Notes under the pieces: generated by a model
The model's database searches: none
Told to the model about the DNA's origin: nothing
Seen by the model: the letters and a program-made list of their open reading frames with translations, nothing else
Part shown: positions 25,001 to 33,924 of the stretch, piece by piece
Layout: each line of letters opens with the position of its first letter
Position numbering within the stretch: the stretch's first letter is position 1
Program-made: the position numbers and the translations under genes
From: Tachypleus tridentatus
Lineage: Eukaryota > Arthropoda > Merostomata > Xiphosura > Limulidae
Length of the DNA: 64,000 nt
Reading direction: 5' to 3'
Assembly: GCF_004210375.1 (NCBI RefSeq)
Contig: NC_134834.1
Location: forward strand, 151,189,009 to 151,253,008

Positions 25001-28000
25001 CTGCAGCTGAAAAGTTTTATTCTGTCAACATCCTAGAGCTTTTCACTGTAGGCTATGGTTTTATTCATTTTCTCCATCTAGCTAGAAATTGTCTGGTAAT
25101 GATCCTTTCTGACTTCAGTGGTTGCTTATCTCAATCACCAGGCTGGCACCCATTTTCCATCCCTTAGTATTTGTACATTGGATCTTCTTTTTGTGTCCAT
25201 ACATTTGATATTCCTATCATTGCTTATCATGTTTTTGGTAATTTCGCTCTTGTCGTGGATTAAATTTCTCTCCAAACAACATTTGTTTGATAAAGTGGTC
25301 TCTCAGTCCTTTTGTTTTCCAGTAGTTTTGACTTCAGTGGGTACTCCTCACATTGATGTTTAAACTACATCTCCTAACTACAAAATGCTTTGGTTCTGAT
25401 CTCTGATCTTTCATCTTCTTGCTGTGACTATTAATGCTTTCAACCATAATTGGACCTACACATTTGTCTATTCTTCTGTTGTTCTCCTTTTTCTCTGAGT
25501 GCCCCTCAGTGTGGATTCCTGTACTTGGTGAGGGAACCTCCCAGGGAAGGTTCTGTTGTTTCAGTTTACCTCCTCTGGGATCTAAACATCCACCCACGTG
25601 TTTGCCATGCATGGCAACCTGTGAAGGGGAGGAGAGGATCCTGGTGGTTGAGGGGTCCAACCCTAACACACCACTTTGGCCTTGAATTCCTGTAGACAGG
25701 CAGCCTTGGGGTGGCCTCCTTGGGTCAATCAGCTAGTCAACTTGGGCTAGGGTTAACCAAGTACCAGTGTTGGACATTCTCAATAGGTGTTGTGGACATT
25801 ATATCTGACGTTGGTGTTTGGGTGTAGTGCTCACGAAACCCTGGCGTTGCTGCAGTGTCCTTATTTGACATTGTAGTGCATCCTCTCATAGGGCTTCATG
25901 GTGGGTGGGGTTAGTGGGTACTGAAATTTCCTTTTTTATTATGGATATTCCACTTAAAAATCTTAATAAAATAGTGAAAAAAAAGTCTGTAGGTATATGA
26001 CCATGTTTTGAAGATTCTGAGCAGCAATCATCGCCATCCATACCCCTTGTTGTACCTCATTTTCTTATATTGCACTCACTTTCAGACAAACCTTTAGGGT
26101 ACATGTCTCCCTTTTTCATTAAGGGACTAGAGGGACTTGCTGGTTCTCCAAAGTCAGTAAAGAAGCTTCAATCTGGTGACATGTTGTTGGAAACATCCAC
26201 ATCACAACACAGTGAACTCCTGTTGCATTCAAAGGCAGTTGGGGATATACCTGTAGAGGTTACACCTCATGCTACTTTGAATTTATCACGAAGAATTATT
26301 GTTGAGAGGGATTTGAAGAACATCCCAGAGTCTGAGATTCTCGCTGGTTTCTCCACCCAAGGAGTTTCTGCAACTCCTCTACTCGCAAAGATGGAATTAT
26401 GGTGCTGACCGATATTCTCATTCTGACATTTACATCATCATATCCACTGCCACCATCAAGGCAGGTTATCTTAATTGCAGAGTATAGTCATACATTCCAA
26501 ACCCTCTTGATGTTTCCAGTGTCAACGGTTTGGTCACTTGAAGGCATCATGTTGTGGTTCCGTCACATGTGCTCGTTGCCTGTGAGTGTGAAACAGACCC
26601 TCATTGCATCAATTGCAATGGCTCTCACCCATCCTACTTTTGTTCTTACCCGAAATGGTTGGAAGAAAAAGAGGTGCAGCGTTTGAAAAAGATTCATAAC
26701 ATTACCTATCCTGAGACTCGAAAATTGCTGTTCACCACCTCATCTCAGATGTATGCTGCTGCACTTTGTTCCACAGCTACTGTGGGAGTGCAGACAGATC
26801 TCTCTGTGCCTCCTAAAACATCGTTCTCCAAACAAATGAAAAGTCTTTTGACCTCCATGGTTAAAAAATTTGATGAATCAACTTCAACACCCATCTCTGT
26901 CCCTTACATAGATTCCAAGAAATCCCAAGATCCACTTCCTTTAGTTCTGGGTACAGGTATTTTGTCAGATACATCTTCTCCCACCCCAAGATGCAAAATG
27001 ATCATTCATTCATGTTCTCATTCAATGGAATCCTCTTCCAACAGCAAAGACCTGCCCAATCGACCCAGGGCAGGATCCATGGAGATTGATAGACCTCCCT
27101 CGAATAAGGAAAGTAAGGAAAAAAAAGACGTGGTCGTAAACTCCACTCGATTCGCCTGCACGTAAATAAAAATGGCCACCATGATACAATGGAACTGTAG
27201 AGGTTTACATTCTAATCTGGATGACATCAAAACTCTGATTACTTCCTACCATCCTGTATGTCATTCCTTATAGGAAACATTTCTGAAACCTGCCGATACA
27301 GTCACCTCCTGGCGGTTTTCTTTATACAGAAATGACAGGCTGTGTGATGGACGAGTGCATGGAAGGGTGACACTGTTGGTTGATCAGCATATACTCACCC
27401 TGTCTTTGCAGGATCCATGGAGATTGATAGACCTCCCTCGAATAAGGAAAGTAAGGAAAAAAAAGACATGGTCGTAAACTCCACTCGATTCGCCTGCACG
27501 TAAATAAAAATGGCCACCATGATACAATGGAACTGTAGAGGTTTACATTCTAATCTGGATGACATCAAAACTCTGATTACTTCCTACCATCCTGTATGTC
27601 ATTCCTTATAGGAAACATTTCTGAAACCTGCCGATACAGTCACCTTCTGGCGGTTTTCTTTATACAGAAATGACAGGCTGTGTGATGGACGAGTGCATGG
27701 AAGGGTGACACTGTTGGTTGATCAGCATATACTCACCCTGTCTTTGCCACTTGACACACCCTTGTAGGTCATAGCCATCTGTGTTTCCTCAGATTGTACC
27801 ATCACTGTTTGTTCTCTTTAACTGTTGCCTGGAGAGACATATGATCAATCAAACCTTGATGTTCTCATTCAACAGTTGCCATCTTCCTTTTTAGTCCTGG
27901 GAGCATTTAATGGTCATCATCCCCTCTGACGAAGTGCTGATATTGATAGAAGGGGCTGCTCTACAGAGTGTATGCTCTCTGATCACAACCTTTCTCTTTT

Positions 28001-31000
28001 CAATACTAGTTCTTCTGCTTATTTCTATGCACCTTGTCAGTCCTTTACTGCTATTTATCTCTCAATGTACTCCCCTTCATTATTTTCCCATTTTTCATGG
28101 AGGGTTGTCAATAATCCATGAGGCGGTGATCATTTTCCTATAATCTTGAGAGAGACTGGCCGTTGTTGATGCCACCTGACCCCCATGCCCCGGTGGAAGC
28201 TGGACCAATCAGACTGGCCCTCTTTCACTGCTCTTGTAGAACTTGATCCTGCCATCATATGTCAACCATCAGTAGACAACTGTATGGCAGCAGTAACTGA
28301 CTGTATTATACAAGCAGCTGCTCAATGTATTCCTTAAACCTCAACACGTTTTCCACTATATCCTTGTCTGTGGTGGAATCCTGCCTGCCACATAACATGG
28401 AAGGCTCAAAAACAGGCCTGGGATACTTTCCATAAATATAACACACTTTCAAACTGCATCGCTTTCCAGCAGGCCTGTGCATGTGCTTGGTGGATAAGAT
28501 GTCAAAGCCAGAAGGAATCTTGGATTAAGTTTACAACTGGCATATCTTCTACCACCAGTTCCAAAGTCATATGGGACAAGATTTGAAAGGTCAGTGGGCA
28601 ATACAATTCTGTCCCCTTCTCGATCTTACTTTCTGATGGCCAGGAAGTAGCTGATATCTGGAGCATTGCCAATACTCTAGGTGAAAGCTTTTGCTGGGTA
28701 TCTAGCACTTCTGCTTCTTCCTCCACCTTCTTAGCCATCAAGACTCGGGCAGAGCGATCACCTCTTTCCTTTCGAACTGACTGTTTCTTTGACTATAATT
28801 GTCCCTTTACCCTGGTGGAACTAAAAATGGCCCTTCATCGGTCTGCCAGTACGTTTGTTGGACCTGATGATATTCATTATGACATGCTGCACCATCTCTC
28901 TCCTGCTTCTCTTGATATTCTTCTGATTGTTTTTAACTGGATCTGGCAGGAGAATGTTTTTCTGATGCCTGGCACCAGGCTATTGTCCTATCTTTCTCTA
29001 AGCCTGGGAAAGATCCCAAGATTCCTTCAAATTACTGTCCAATTGCTTTGATGAGCTGTCTCTGTAAGACTTTAGAGAGGATGGTTAATGCTCATCTTGT
29101 TTGGTTCCTAGAATCAAACAACCTCCTCTCACCCACCCAGTGTGGGTTCCAACGACAGCGCTCCACCATGGACCACCTGATTTGACTTGAAATGTCAATC
29201 TCAAACAACAACATCTTGTATCAATATTCTTTGACATTGAGAAGGCTTATGACACAACATGGAGGTATGACATTCTGCGAGACCTCCATATATATGGGTT
29301 ACATGGCCATTTGCCCATTTTTATTTAAAATTTTTTAATGGACAGGAGATTTCAACCTTGTGTGGGTTCGACACTTTTCCGTTCTTTTCTAGAGGGACTT
29401 GGAGACCCTCAGGGCTGTGTTTTGAGTGTCACACTTTTCAGTATAAAGATTAATGCCATCACTGTACAACTCCCTTTCACTATTGCAAGCAGGCTCTATG
29501 TTGATGACTTTCACATCTCATGTCAGTCGTTGAATATGAGATATATTGAGTGGCAGCTACAAACTGCCCTCAGTCATGTACTGAAGTGAACCACAGCAAA
29601 CGGCTTTAATTTCTCTCTCTCTAAAACCGTTTGCATCCCTTTTGCCACCAACATGGTATTCACCCTAATCCTCAACTCTGTATCAGTGAAGTTGTGCTGC
29701 CTGTGGTCCCTGAGACTAAGTTCTTGGGGCTTATCTTTGACTGTAAGCTAACCTTTATACCACACATTAAGCAGCTGCAGGTTAAATGTACAAGAGCACT
29801 GAACATTCTTTGTGTTCTCTCTACCACCACTTTGGGAGCAGTCAATGTTCTATGCTAAAGATATATCGTGCTTTTATTCGATTAAAACTCGACTATAGAT
29901 CACTGGTCTATGGCTTTGCCAGACCCTCAGCCTTAAAGATGCTGGACCCCATTCATCATCAAGGATTTTGGCTCTGCACTGGGGCTTTCTGCACCTCCCC
30001 AGTTTAGAGCTTATACATAGTCTCATGAACCTTCTTTGCACCTTTGCAGTTAGCAACTGTCTTTACAATATGCTTCGAAACTTCGTTTCTTATTAAAGCA
30101 TCTTACGTGGGGTTGTGTTTTCCTTCCTTGGTGGGTCATACTTGTTCAGAACAGATGATCTGCCATTGCTCCTTTTGGCCTTTGTATCCAGGTGCAGTTT
30201 GATGAATTGGGTCTGTCCTTGGATAACATTGCAGTATCTACTGGTCAGCCCATCCCACCATGGCTCATTACAGTCCCCAAATGTGACCTTTCTTTAAGTC
30301 ATCTGAGAAAAGCAGATACTCCTGATTGGAAGTACCATCTTTTATTTACTGAACATCTTTTGAACAATATTTCTATTCCTATTTATACAGATGGTTCAGA
30401 ATCAGGTGACTCTGTGGGCTCTGCCATGGTTTGTTGCAGTTCAGTGGTTCCGCACAGAATCCCCTCTACAGCTTTTGCGTTCACTGCTGAACTATATGCC
30501 ATTTCTCTTGCCCTGGATCACATAGAAGCTAAGCAGTACTCCAACTGCACTATTTATACTGACCCGCGTAGTTCTCTACTGGCCCTGGAATCACTTAACG
30601 TTGGTTCACACCCTGTTCTCGCTAATATTCAAAACTGACTGGTCCATTTCTCTTTAACATGTTCTGTCCCAAGGTTTGTCTATAACATTAGACAGTGTTA
30701 TTGGTGATTGGTCACAGTTTTTTAACCCATCGTTTTCTTTTACCTGAAACTGATGCACTAGTGTGTAGTTTGTGTAACACTGAGATCACTATAAGCCACA
30801 TTTTACTTTTTTGCCATCGTTATGACTCTCAATGATGGCACAATTTTAACACTGTTTGGCCCCAAAGTTTGTCCATAACATAAGACAGTGTTATTGGTGA
30901 TGGTGACACTGTCCACGTTGATAAAGTTTTTAGTTTTTTAAAGGCCCTTAATCTTTTTAATGTCACTTAAGTGTTTTAAATTTATACATTAAACCTTTTT

Positions 31001-33924
31001 TAATGTGGTTTCCTTTTAAGAATCACAATGTCTGTAGTTCGATTTGAAATTAGAAAATGGCCGTAACATTAAATAACTCTGAACCAGGACTGAAAAGGCC
31101 AACTTCAGGTGACTGATGGTAGTTTTTGTACCTACCTGTTAGTCTTCCTGGCAAGTTATGATAATTACAGTTATGCTGCAGAAAGCCCTTTACAATTTGT
31201 ATTACTGTAGTTTTTCTCTTACTACTGTAGAATAGATGTAAACATTTGTTTTATGCTATTTATGTTTTGTTTTACCTTGATTTCCTTTTATGAATTTTAC
31301 TAAATTTACTTTAACTTTTTAGCGGATGTTAGTCGCAGATAGCCTAACTGCTTTGTGCCATAAAACACTAAATCAACCAACCAATTACTTTATTACCTTC
31401 TTCACCACATGTGTTTGTCAGCAAGATTTCTCAAAAACATTTGGACTATGATCCAACTTAGAAGTGATTAGTTTTTGATTGTCAAGGTCAAATATAAAGG
31501 CCACAAAAAGGTTAAGAAGAAAAAAATATTTGTCTGTTAACATTGCATCTGATTTCTCACGCTATTTCTGCTCCATAACTCAATCAAAAGTAATCAGAGT
31601 TTGATGAAACTTTGTGAACGTACGAAGAATGTACCTTAAAACAGCTAGTATGGGAACTAACGCTTTTACTGATAAGCAGAGAGCAATGTTTTGACTTGAA
31701 GATGACCAAGGAAGGCCAAAACTTTGTTTTATGCTTATCAATAAAAGTGTTAATACTCACACTAGCTGTTCTGAGATAAATTTTTATTCCAAGTGTTTCT
31801 CGTCGTCAAGACTTACATAGAATATTAATCATCATTGTTCTGTGGAAAATTGTGTGTGTTTGTTCATATTGATGGAAATACGGACACATTTTTTTGTTTT
31901 TTTAAAGCCAAACATGATCGATGCTGCAATCTACTGAGTGCCCCTCTTGGTTACTTTTATTTTCAAGAGGTGACAAAAGTTGCCCTCAAAATTATAGTCC
32001 AGTTATTTTTACTTCTTGATTGGGAAAAAATGTAGATAATCTAGTAGAAGACATCCTACAAAATTATAAGTGAAAGTCAATACGGAAGCATTTATGTTAC
32101 CCCTGAATATCTCAATAACTATACAATTTATTATTCACGTTACTGTTCAAGAACATTTTACTATCTCATAGCACTTGGGCTCACACTCGGTAATGTCCCT
32201 ATTCTTGACATTAATTCCTTTGACATGTTCCTGTTCCAGATGCCCACTCTTTAATCTTAACATTTTACCAGATGTATGGTGTAGATAGTCAGCTGCTTTG
32301 TGCCATAAAGCACCAAATCAACCAATCAACTTGTAGGCTAACTTTTGGATAATCCTCTTTTCTACCACCACATGGATGTCGGTACCTGCGGGCCAACTGT
32401 TGGATGCAATTGACTTACCAATGGTATAACCCTCTTTCCTACCTCCACATGGATGTCAGTACCTGAAGGCCAACTTTTCGATGTAGTTGACTTACTATTT
32501 ATAGTCCATTGCACAGCTAGGGACATATTCTTTTCATTTTACTTTCTTTTATAATTTCTTGGATTGTGTTTCATAAATATTACATGGTTTGGCTCACTTT
32601 CTGGCCATGGTTCACTCCTATTTGGATATGCTTCTCTGTTTTTCACTCATATATGTGACATCTTTTTACAATGGTGGAAAACTACTAGGTTCAGAAGTGA
32701 TACAGTTCCCCATATCAGATCTTAGAATCTGACTGTCTCATCTGTCAGATCCTTTCAAAGGATTCCTGCTTCTTTCCCTTACATGAATCCCTCCACCTAT
32801 TCAATGTGTGATTCTAGCTAATTATGTGAGTGCAGGTAGTGCACCATATTGGAATTTATAATTTCCTATCCTGAAAATGTGTTTTTGATTATAACTTCCC
32901 ACCTCTCACACTTCCCACCCTTTCTCCATGCTTAAACCTGGTTCTTCCATTTTCTGCTAAAACGTTAAGTGATGATCTGGTAGAAATGAATAGAGGAAGT
33001 GACATGGATAACCAGAGTATATCACACTCTTATTGGTACATATAGGAGTACTGAACAATAATAGTTATTTATGTGAGAGGAGGTAAGTACTTTTCAAAAG
33101 TACATTTTCAGTGTAGGAAAATTATAATCTAGGTATGTCCAGAAGTCACTTTATAGGTGAGTAGCTGTGTCTAGAAATTACCTATTAAATATATATGCCT
33201 ATTATATATATTATTGGTTATGTTTATAACATGTTTAATGAATGCATCATGGTATGCTTAGGGATTACATTGTTATAACTAGATTTCTAAAGATCAGTAT
33301 TTTAATATATATGTTATTCATGGATTACTATAATTTACCCCCTGTAAGACACACTTTTTCCCTTTAAAAATACCTTAAAAAACCCGATGCATTTTTAAAG
33401 ACAAAAGTGATGGGTTAAGACAAGAGGTTAGCTCAGGGTCTACTCAAAATGGTCTCTCATAGAGATCGTAATCTCGTTATTTACCAATTACAAGTATTTT
33501 CAATAACATAAAACATTGAATGTAACTAATACTGTTGATATACTGTGAAGAATATGATGTATTTGACTGTATTTATTTAGAAGATTGAAAAAAAAGTCAA
33601 GGTTACATTAAGGTGTTGGTTAATGAGTCAGTAGTTTTTTTCTTTGAATTTTCTTTCCAAAATGAGGGTGCATCTTCCATGATGTAGCATCTTACCAGGT
33701 GTAAAATACAGTAGTTATTAATATGTCATTGTTTAAAAATCAGTTCAGTAATGTTTAGTAATGACCTTGTTAATGCATAGTGTAGTGAGAATTAATCCAT
33801 CATAAAGTACTTGTATGTTAAACTGTTTAGTTACTATTTAAAATTAATATTGACATCATTATTAATGTTGCCATATTAAAGGTTAAGTTGTCTTGTTTTT
33901 GCAGTATGGGCTGTATATGGTTAG
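12920..33924 (+). CDS. Synaptobrevin/VAMP (R-SNARE), 5' end missing
   Basis: Vesicle-membrane SNARE that pairs with syntaxin and SNAP-25 to drive vesicle fusion. Spliced exons are 12920-13006, 17184-17262, 20312-20391, 22015-22066 and 33905-33924, all with GT/AG borders and matching phases. Together they encode 105 residues. The order is a short hydrophilic N-terminal part ([19 protein letters not shown]), the SNARE motif from [10 protein letters not shown] through [19 protein letters not shown] (zero-layer Arg in DIMR) to [17 protein letters not shown], the juxtamembrane [10 protein letters not shown], a transmembrane segment [17 protein letters not shown], and the tail VWAVYG. Neuronal synaptobrevins have about 115-130 residues, so an initiator exon is missing; it may lie upstream of 12.9 kb or outside the window. 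The SNARE core is unmistakable. Whether it is orthologous to VAMP1/2/3 or to fly n-syb/Syb cannot be settled here. Confidence 0.95.
13007..13576 (+). other. Synaptobrevin intron, 5' part
   Basis: Non-coding intron sequence upstream of the antisense hAT element. No feature seen. Confidence 0.5.
13577..16842 (-). mobile_element. hAT-family DNA transposon (decayed), in synaptobrevin intron
   Basis: It surrounds the transposase remnant below. Possible decayed terminal inverted repeats are CCACTGTGACTAAACAAAG near 13577 and the inward-read CCACTGGCGAAAAGAAACAG near 16842. The ends are uncertain; the coding content is what identifies the element. Confidence 0.45.
13898..16338 (-). pseudogene. hAT transposase-like gene, ZNF862/KIAA1586-type (broken, one intron)
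   Basis: Minus-strand remnant read from ATG 16338. A Ser/Thr/Lys-rich start ([13 protein letters not shown]) is followed, after a one-base shift in an A-run near 16160, by a BED-like finger region ([31 protein letters not shown]). A 215-bp intron follows (15568-15782, gtaaga...aacag, phase 0). Next come the catalytic region '[19 protein letters not shown]' and '[14 protein letters not shown]', '[12 protein letters not shown]', and the C-terminal dimerisation part '[20 protein letters not shown]'. Frame changes near 15140, 14940, 14650 and 14115 rule out function. Antisense to the host gene. The family is assigned from recalled motifs. Confidence 0.8.
16843..17183 (+). other. Synaptobrevin intron, 3' part
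   Basis: Non-coding, ending in the acceptor tract 'tttttattggttgttcag'. No other feature seen. Confidence 0.6.
17184..17262 (+). CDS. Synaptobrevin exon (SNARE motif, zero layer)
   Basis: 79 nt encoding [19 protein letters not shown] then SELDDRA, ending in phase 1 at gcag|gtatga. It contains the ionic-layer Arg (codon CGT) and matches animal synaptobrevins almost residue for residue. Confidence 0.96.
17263..18616 (+). other. Synaptobrevin intron
   Basis: Non-coding AT-rich sequence before the SINE at 18626. Nothing recognisable. Confidence 0.6.
18626..18905 (-). mobile_element. tRNA-derived SINE, family 1
   Basis: On the minus strand it runs from a tRNA-like head (B box 'gggtttgaatccc', at about 18836-18850) through the conserved 'accacccaccatcaactc' block to the shared 3' module and a caaac-rich tail. 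It is flanked by a perfect 9-bp target duplication CAGGGTATT (18617-18625 and 18906-18914). Confidence 0.9.
18915..20311 (+). other. Synaptobrevin intron
   Basis: Non-coding sequence ending in the acceptor 'ctgtttccttacag'. No other feature recognised. Confidence 0.6.
20312..20391 (+). CDS. Synaptobrevin exon (SNARE C-terminal half and juxtamembrane)
   Basis: 80 nt completing D, then [19 protein letters not shown] and FWWKNLK, phase 0 end before gtgagg. It carries the Trp-Trp juxtamembrane motif and the conserved GASQFE segment of exocytic synaptobrevins. Confidence 0.96.
20750..20810 (+). repeat. SINE 3' tail fragment (family 2-like)
   Basis: The short string 'gagcccattgtgtagctttg' resembles the 3' module of family 2 SINEs. 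The head is not recognisable. Confidence 0.35.
20881..21345 (+). mobile_element. I-like LINE, copy C (5'-truncated 3' end)
   Basis: It begins inside the ORF2 C-terminal Cys/His segment ([15 protein letters not shown]-like, about 20908-20955), continues through a 3'UTR hairpin (CCTG 21167-21170 with CAGG 21242-21245, CCAGGA with TCTTGG), and ends with 'ggcacagatagcctagtagc'. This is typical 5' truncation during reverse transcription. Confidence 0.8.
21346..22014 (+). other. Synaptobrevin intron
   Basis: Non-coding, ending in acceptor 'ttgttcctgtttcag'. Nothing else seen. Confidence 0.6.
22015..22066 (+). CDS. Synaptobrevin exon (transmembrane segment)
   Basis: 52 nt encoding [17 protein letters not shown], phase 1 end at attacag|gtaaat. 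If the donor is not used, translation reads G-K-stop (TAA 22072-22074), giving a third possible C terminus. Confidence 0.93.
22067..22790 (+). other. Synaptobrevin last intron, 5' part
   Basis: Non-coding, with a short (gt)n(at)n microsatellite at about 22128-22150. Confidence 0.5.
22793..23010 (+). repeat. about 60-bp diverged tandem repeat at left edge of DIRS-like element
   Basis: Four or five copies of a unit around 'gtatatctagaaatcacttt' plus 'atgaataagtaggt'. Related units occur at 33133-33200 on the far side of the DIRS-like remnant. Confidence 0.6.
23300..25490 (+). pseudogene. DIRS-like RT/RNase H coding remnant
   Basis: The best segment is 24980-25480, in two or three frames. Region 23800-24000 ([19 protein letters not shown]) may be the RT thumb, which in DIRS elements has an 'LRPLQ' motif, but this is weak. 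Reading frames of 60-80 codons here are chance fragments, not membrane proteins. The coding sequence stops where LINE copy B begins, near 25.49 kb. Confidence 0.55.
25941..27165 (+). pseudogene. LINE copy B ORF1 (gag-like, broken)
   Basis: The start [14 protein letters not shown] is homologous to copy A. An early stop (TGA near 26000) and later frameshifts break it. The segment 26070-26408 keeps '[20 protein letters not shown]', and the knuckle [14 protein letters not shown] is near 26513-26555. The second knuckle is deleted at CARC; the third remains as [15 protein letters not shown] with its last Cys changed. The terminal frame 26554-27165 is open. Stop TAA 27163-27165 is six bases before the ORF2 ATG. 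Confidence 0.75.
27071..27746 (+). repeat. 338-bp tandem duplication inside LINE copy B
   Basis: Bases 27071-27408 are repeated at 27409-27746 with very few differences (for example gacgtgg versus gacatgg, acctcctgg versus accttctgg). The unit spans the end of ORF1 and the start of ORF2, so the ORF1/ORF2 junction and ORF2 ATG occur twice. Confidence 0.95.
27172..30970 (+). pseudogene. LINE copy B ORF2 (endonuclease-RT-RNase H, broken)
   Basis: Same domain order as copy [19 protein letters not shown] at the start, then RT with '[10 protein letters not shown]', 'MERMVN'-type and '[14 protein letters not shown]' blocks, and YVDD near 29500. RNase H follows with [23 protein letters not shown] and a changed second Asp context (YTDPRSS), about 30385-30630. 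An in-frame TAG follows 'VCHSL' near 27270. The last part of RNase H is lost and replaced by a short rearranged duplication near 30.65 kb. Confidence 0.82.
31075..31157 (+). other. LINE 3'UTR hairpin, copy B
   Basis: CCAGGA (31084-31089) pairs with TCCTGG (31146-31151). The outer stem AACTCTG / CAAGTT is imperfect. It is the single-copy equivalent of units A1-A3. Confidence 0.5.
31387..31950. other. unassigned repeat-like sequence inside the DIRS/LINE nest
   Basis: Non-coding. It contains an imperfect inverted pair ('aaaacagctagtatgggaac' near 31637 and the 'actcacactagctgttctg' side near 31755), which may be a small transposon, but no ends could be defined. Confidence 0.3.
31955..32095 (+). 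mobile_element. CR1-type RT fragment
   Basis: One frame reads [16 protein letters not shown], stop, [17 protein letters not shown]. It resembles the CR1 RT block with NYRPVSLTSVVGK. Very short. Confidence 0.45.
32240..32330 (+). mobile_element. LINE 3' terminal fragment
   Basis: 'gtgtagatagtcagctgctt' then 'tgtgccataaagcaccaaat' and 'caaccaatcaac' match the end of the I-like LINE. Confidence 0.6.
32335..32485 (+). repeat. two-copy tandem repeat, about 75 bp
   Basis: Two copies sharing 'accacatggatgtcggtacc' / 'ctccacatggatgtcagtac' and 'ggccaac'. It immediately follows the LINE 3' fragment. Confidence 0.6.
33133..33200 (+). repeat. repeat units related to 22793-23010
   Basis: 'ggtatgtccagaagtcactt' and 'gtgtctagaaattac' match the left-flank tandem unit in direct orientation. 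Confidence 0.5.
33201..33904 (+). other. Synaptobrevin last intron, 3' end
   Basis: Non-coding, ending in the acceptor 'ttgtcttgtttttgcag'. Nothing else seen. Confidence 0.5.
33905..33924 (+). CDS. Synaptobrevin last exon (coding part, VWAVYG stop)
   Basis: After the strong acceptor at 33903-33904, the phase-1 junction gives V, then WAVYG and TAG (33922-33924). This yields a 23-residue membrane segment plus a minimal luminal tail, a normal synaptobrevin layout. The 3'UTR would follow; its end was not located. Confidence 0.7.

Larger units (their letters stand above)
25497..31386 (+). mobile_element. I-like LINE, copy B (full length, inactive)
   Basis: Second copy of the element at 3.9-9.9 kb, with the longer 5'UTR (25497-25940: 'tctaaacatccacccacg' at 25579, then about 290 bp missing from copy A). 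It also has ORF1, ORF2, a single 3'UTR hairpin (31075-31157) and the terminal hairpin ending 'aaatcaaccaaccaatt'. It lies inside the DIRS-like element. It carries a 338-bp tandem duplication at 27071-27746 and a rearrangement at 30.65-30.90 kb. Confidence 0.88.
23048..33100 (+). mobile_element. DIRS-like retroelement remnant, interrupted by LINE copy B
   Basis: Tyrosine-recombinase retrotransposon of DIRS type. Inverted termini are 23048-23110 and 33035-33100, including a perfect 19-bp inverted match (ATAAATAACTATTATTGTT at 23071-23089 and its complement at 33054-33072). Between 24.9 and 25.5 kb the frames give the RNase H and connection domain: '[20 protein letters not shown]', '[19 protein letters not shown]' and 'GTPHIDV', then '[10 protein letters not shown]'. 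These correspond to the DIRS blocks [22 protein letters not shown] and IDLFAT...DAFS.DW. RT upstream (23.8-24.8 kb) is badly decayed, and I see no tyrosine recombinase. Everything is frameshifted. Confidence 0.6.

Noticed and set aside
23803-25010. Short hydrophobic frames that look like membrane proteins
   Set aside because: T-rich chance frames inside the decayed DIRS-like RT region; neighbouring frames carry the conserved motifs.
31835-32035. 66-codon + strand frame
   Set aside because: The part with similarity is in another frame (CR1 block NYSPVIFTS); this frame is a shadow.
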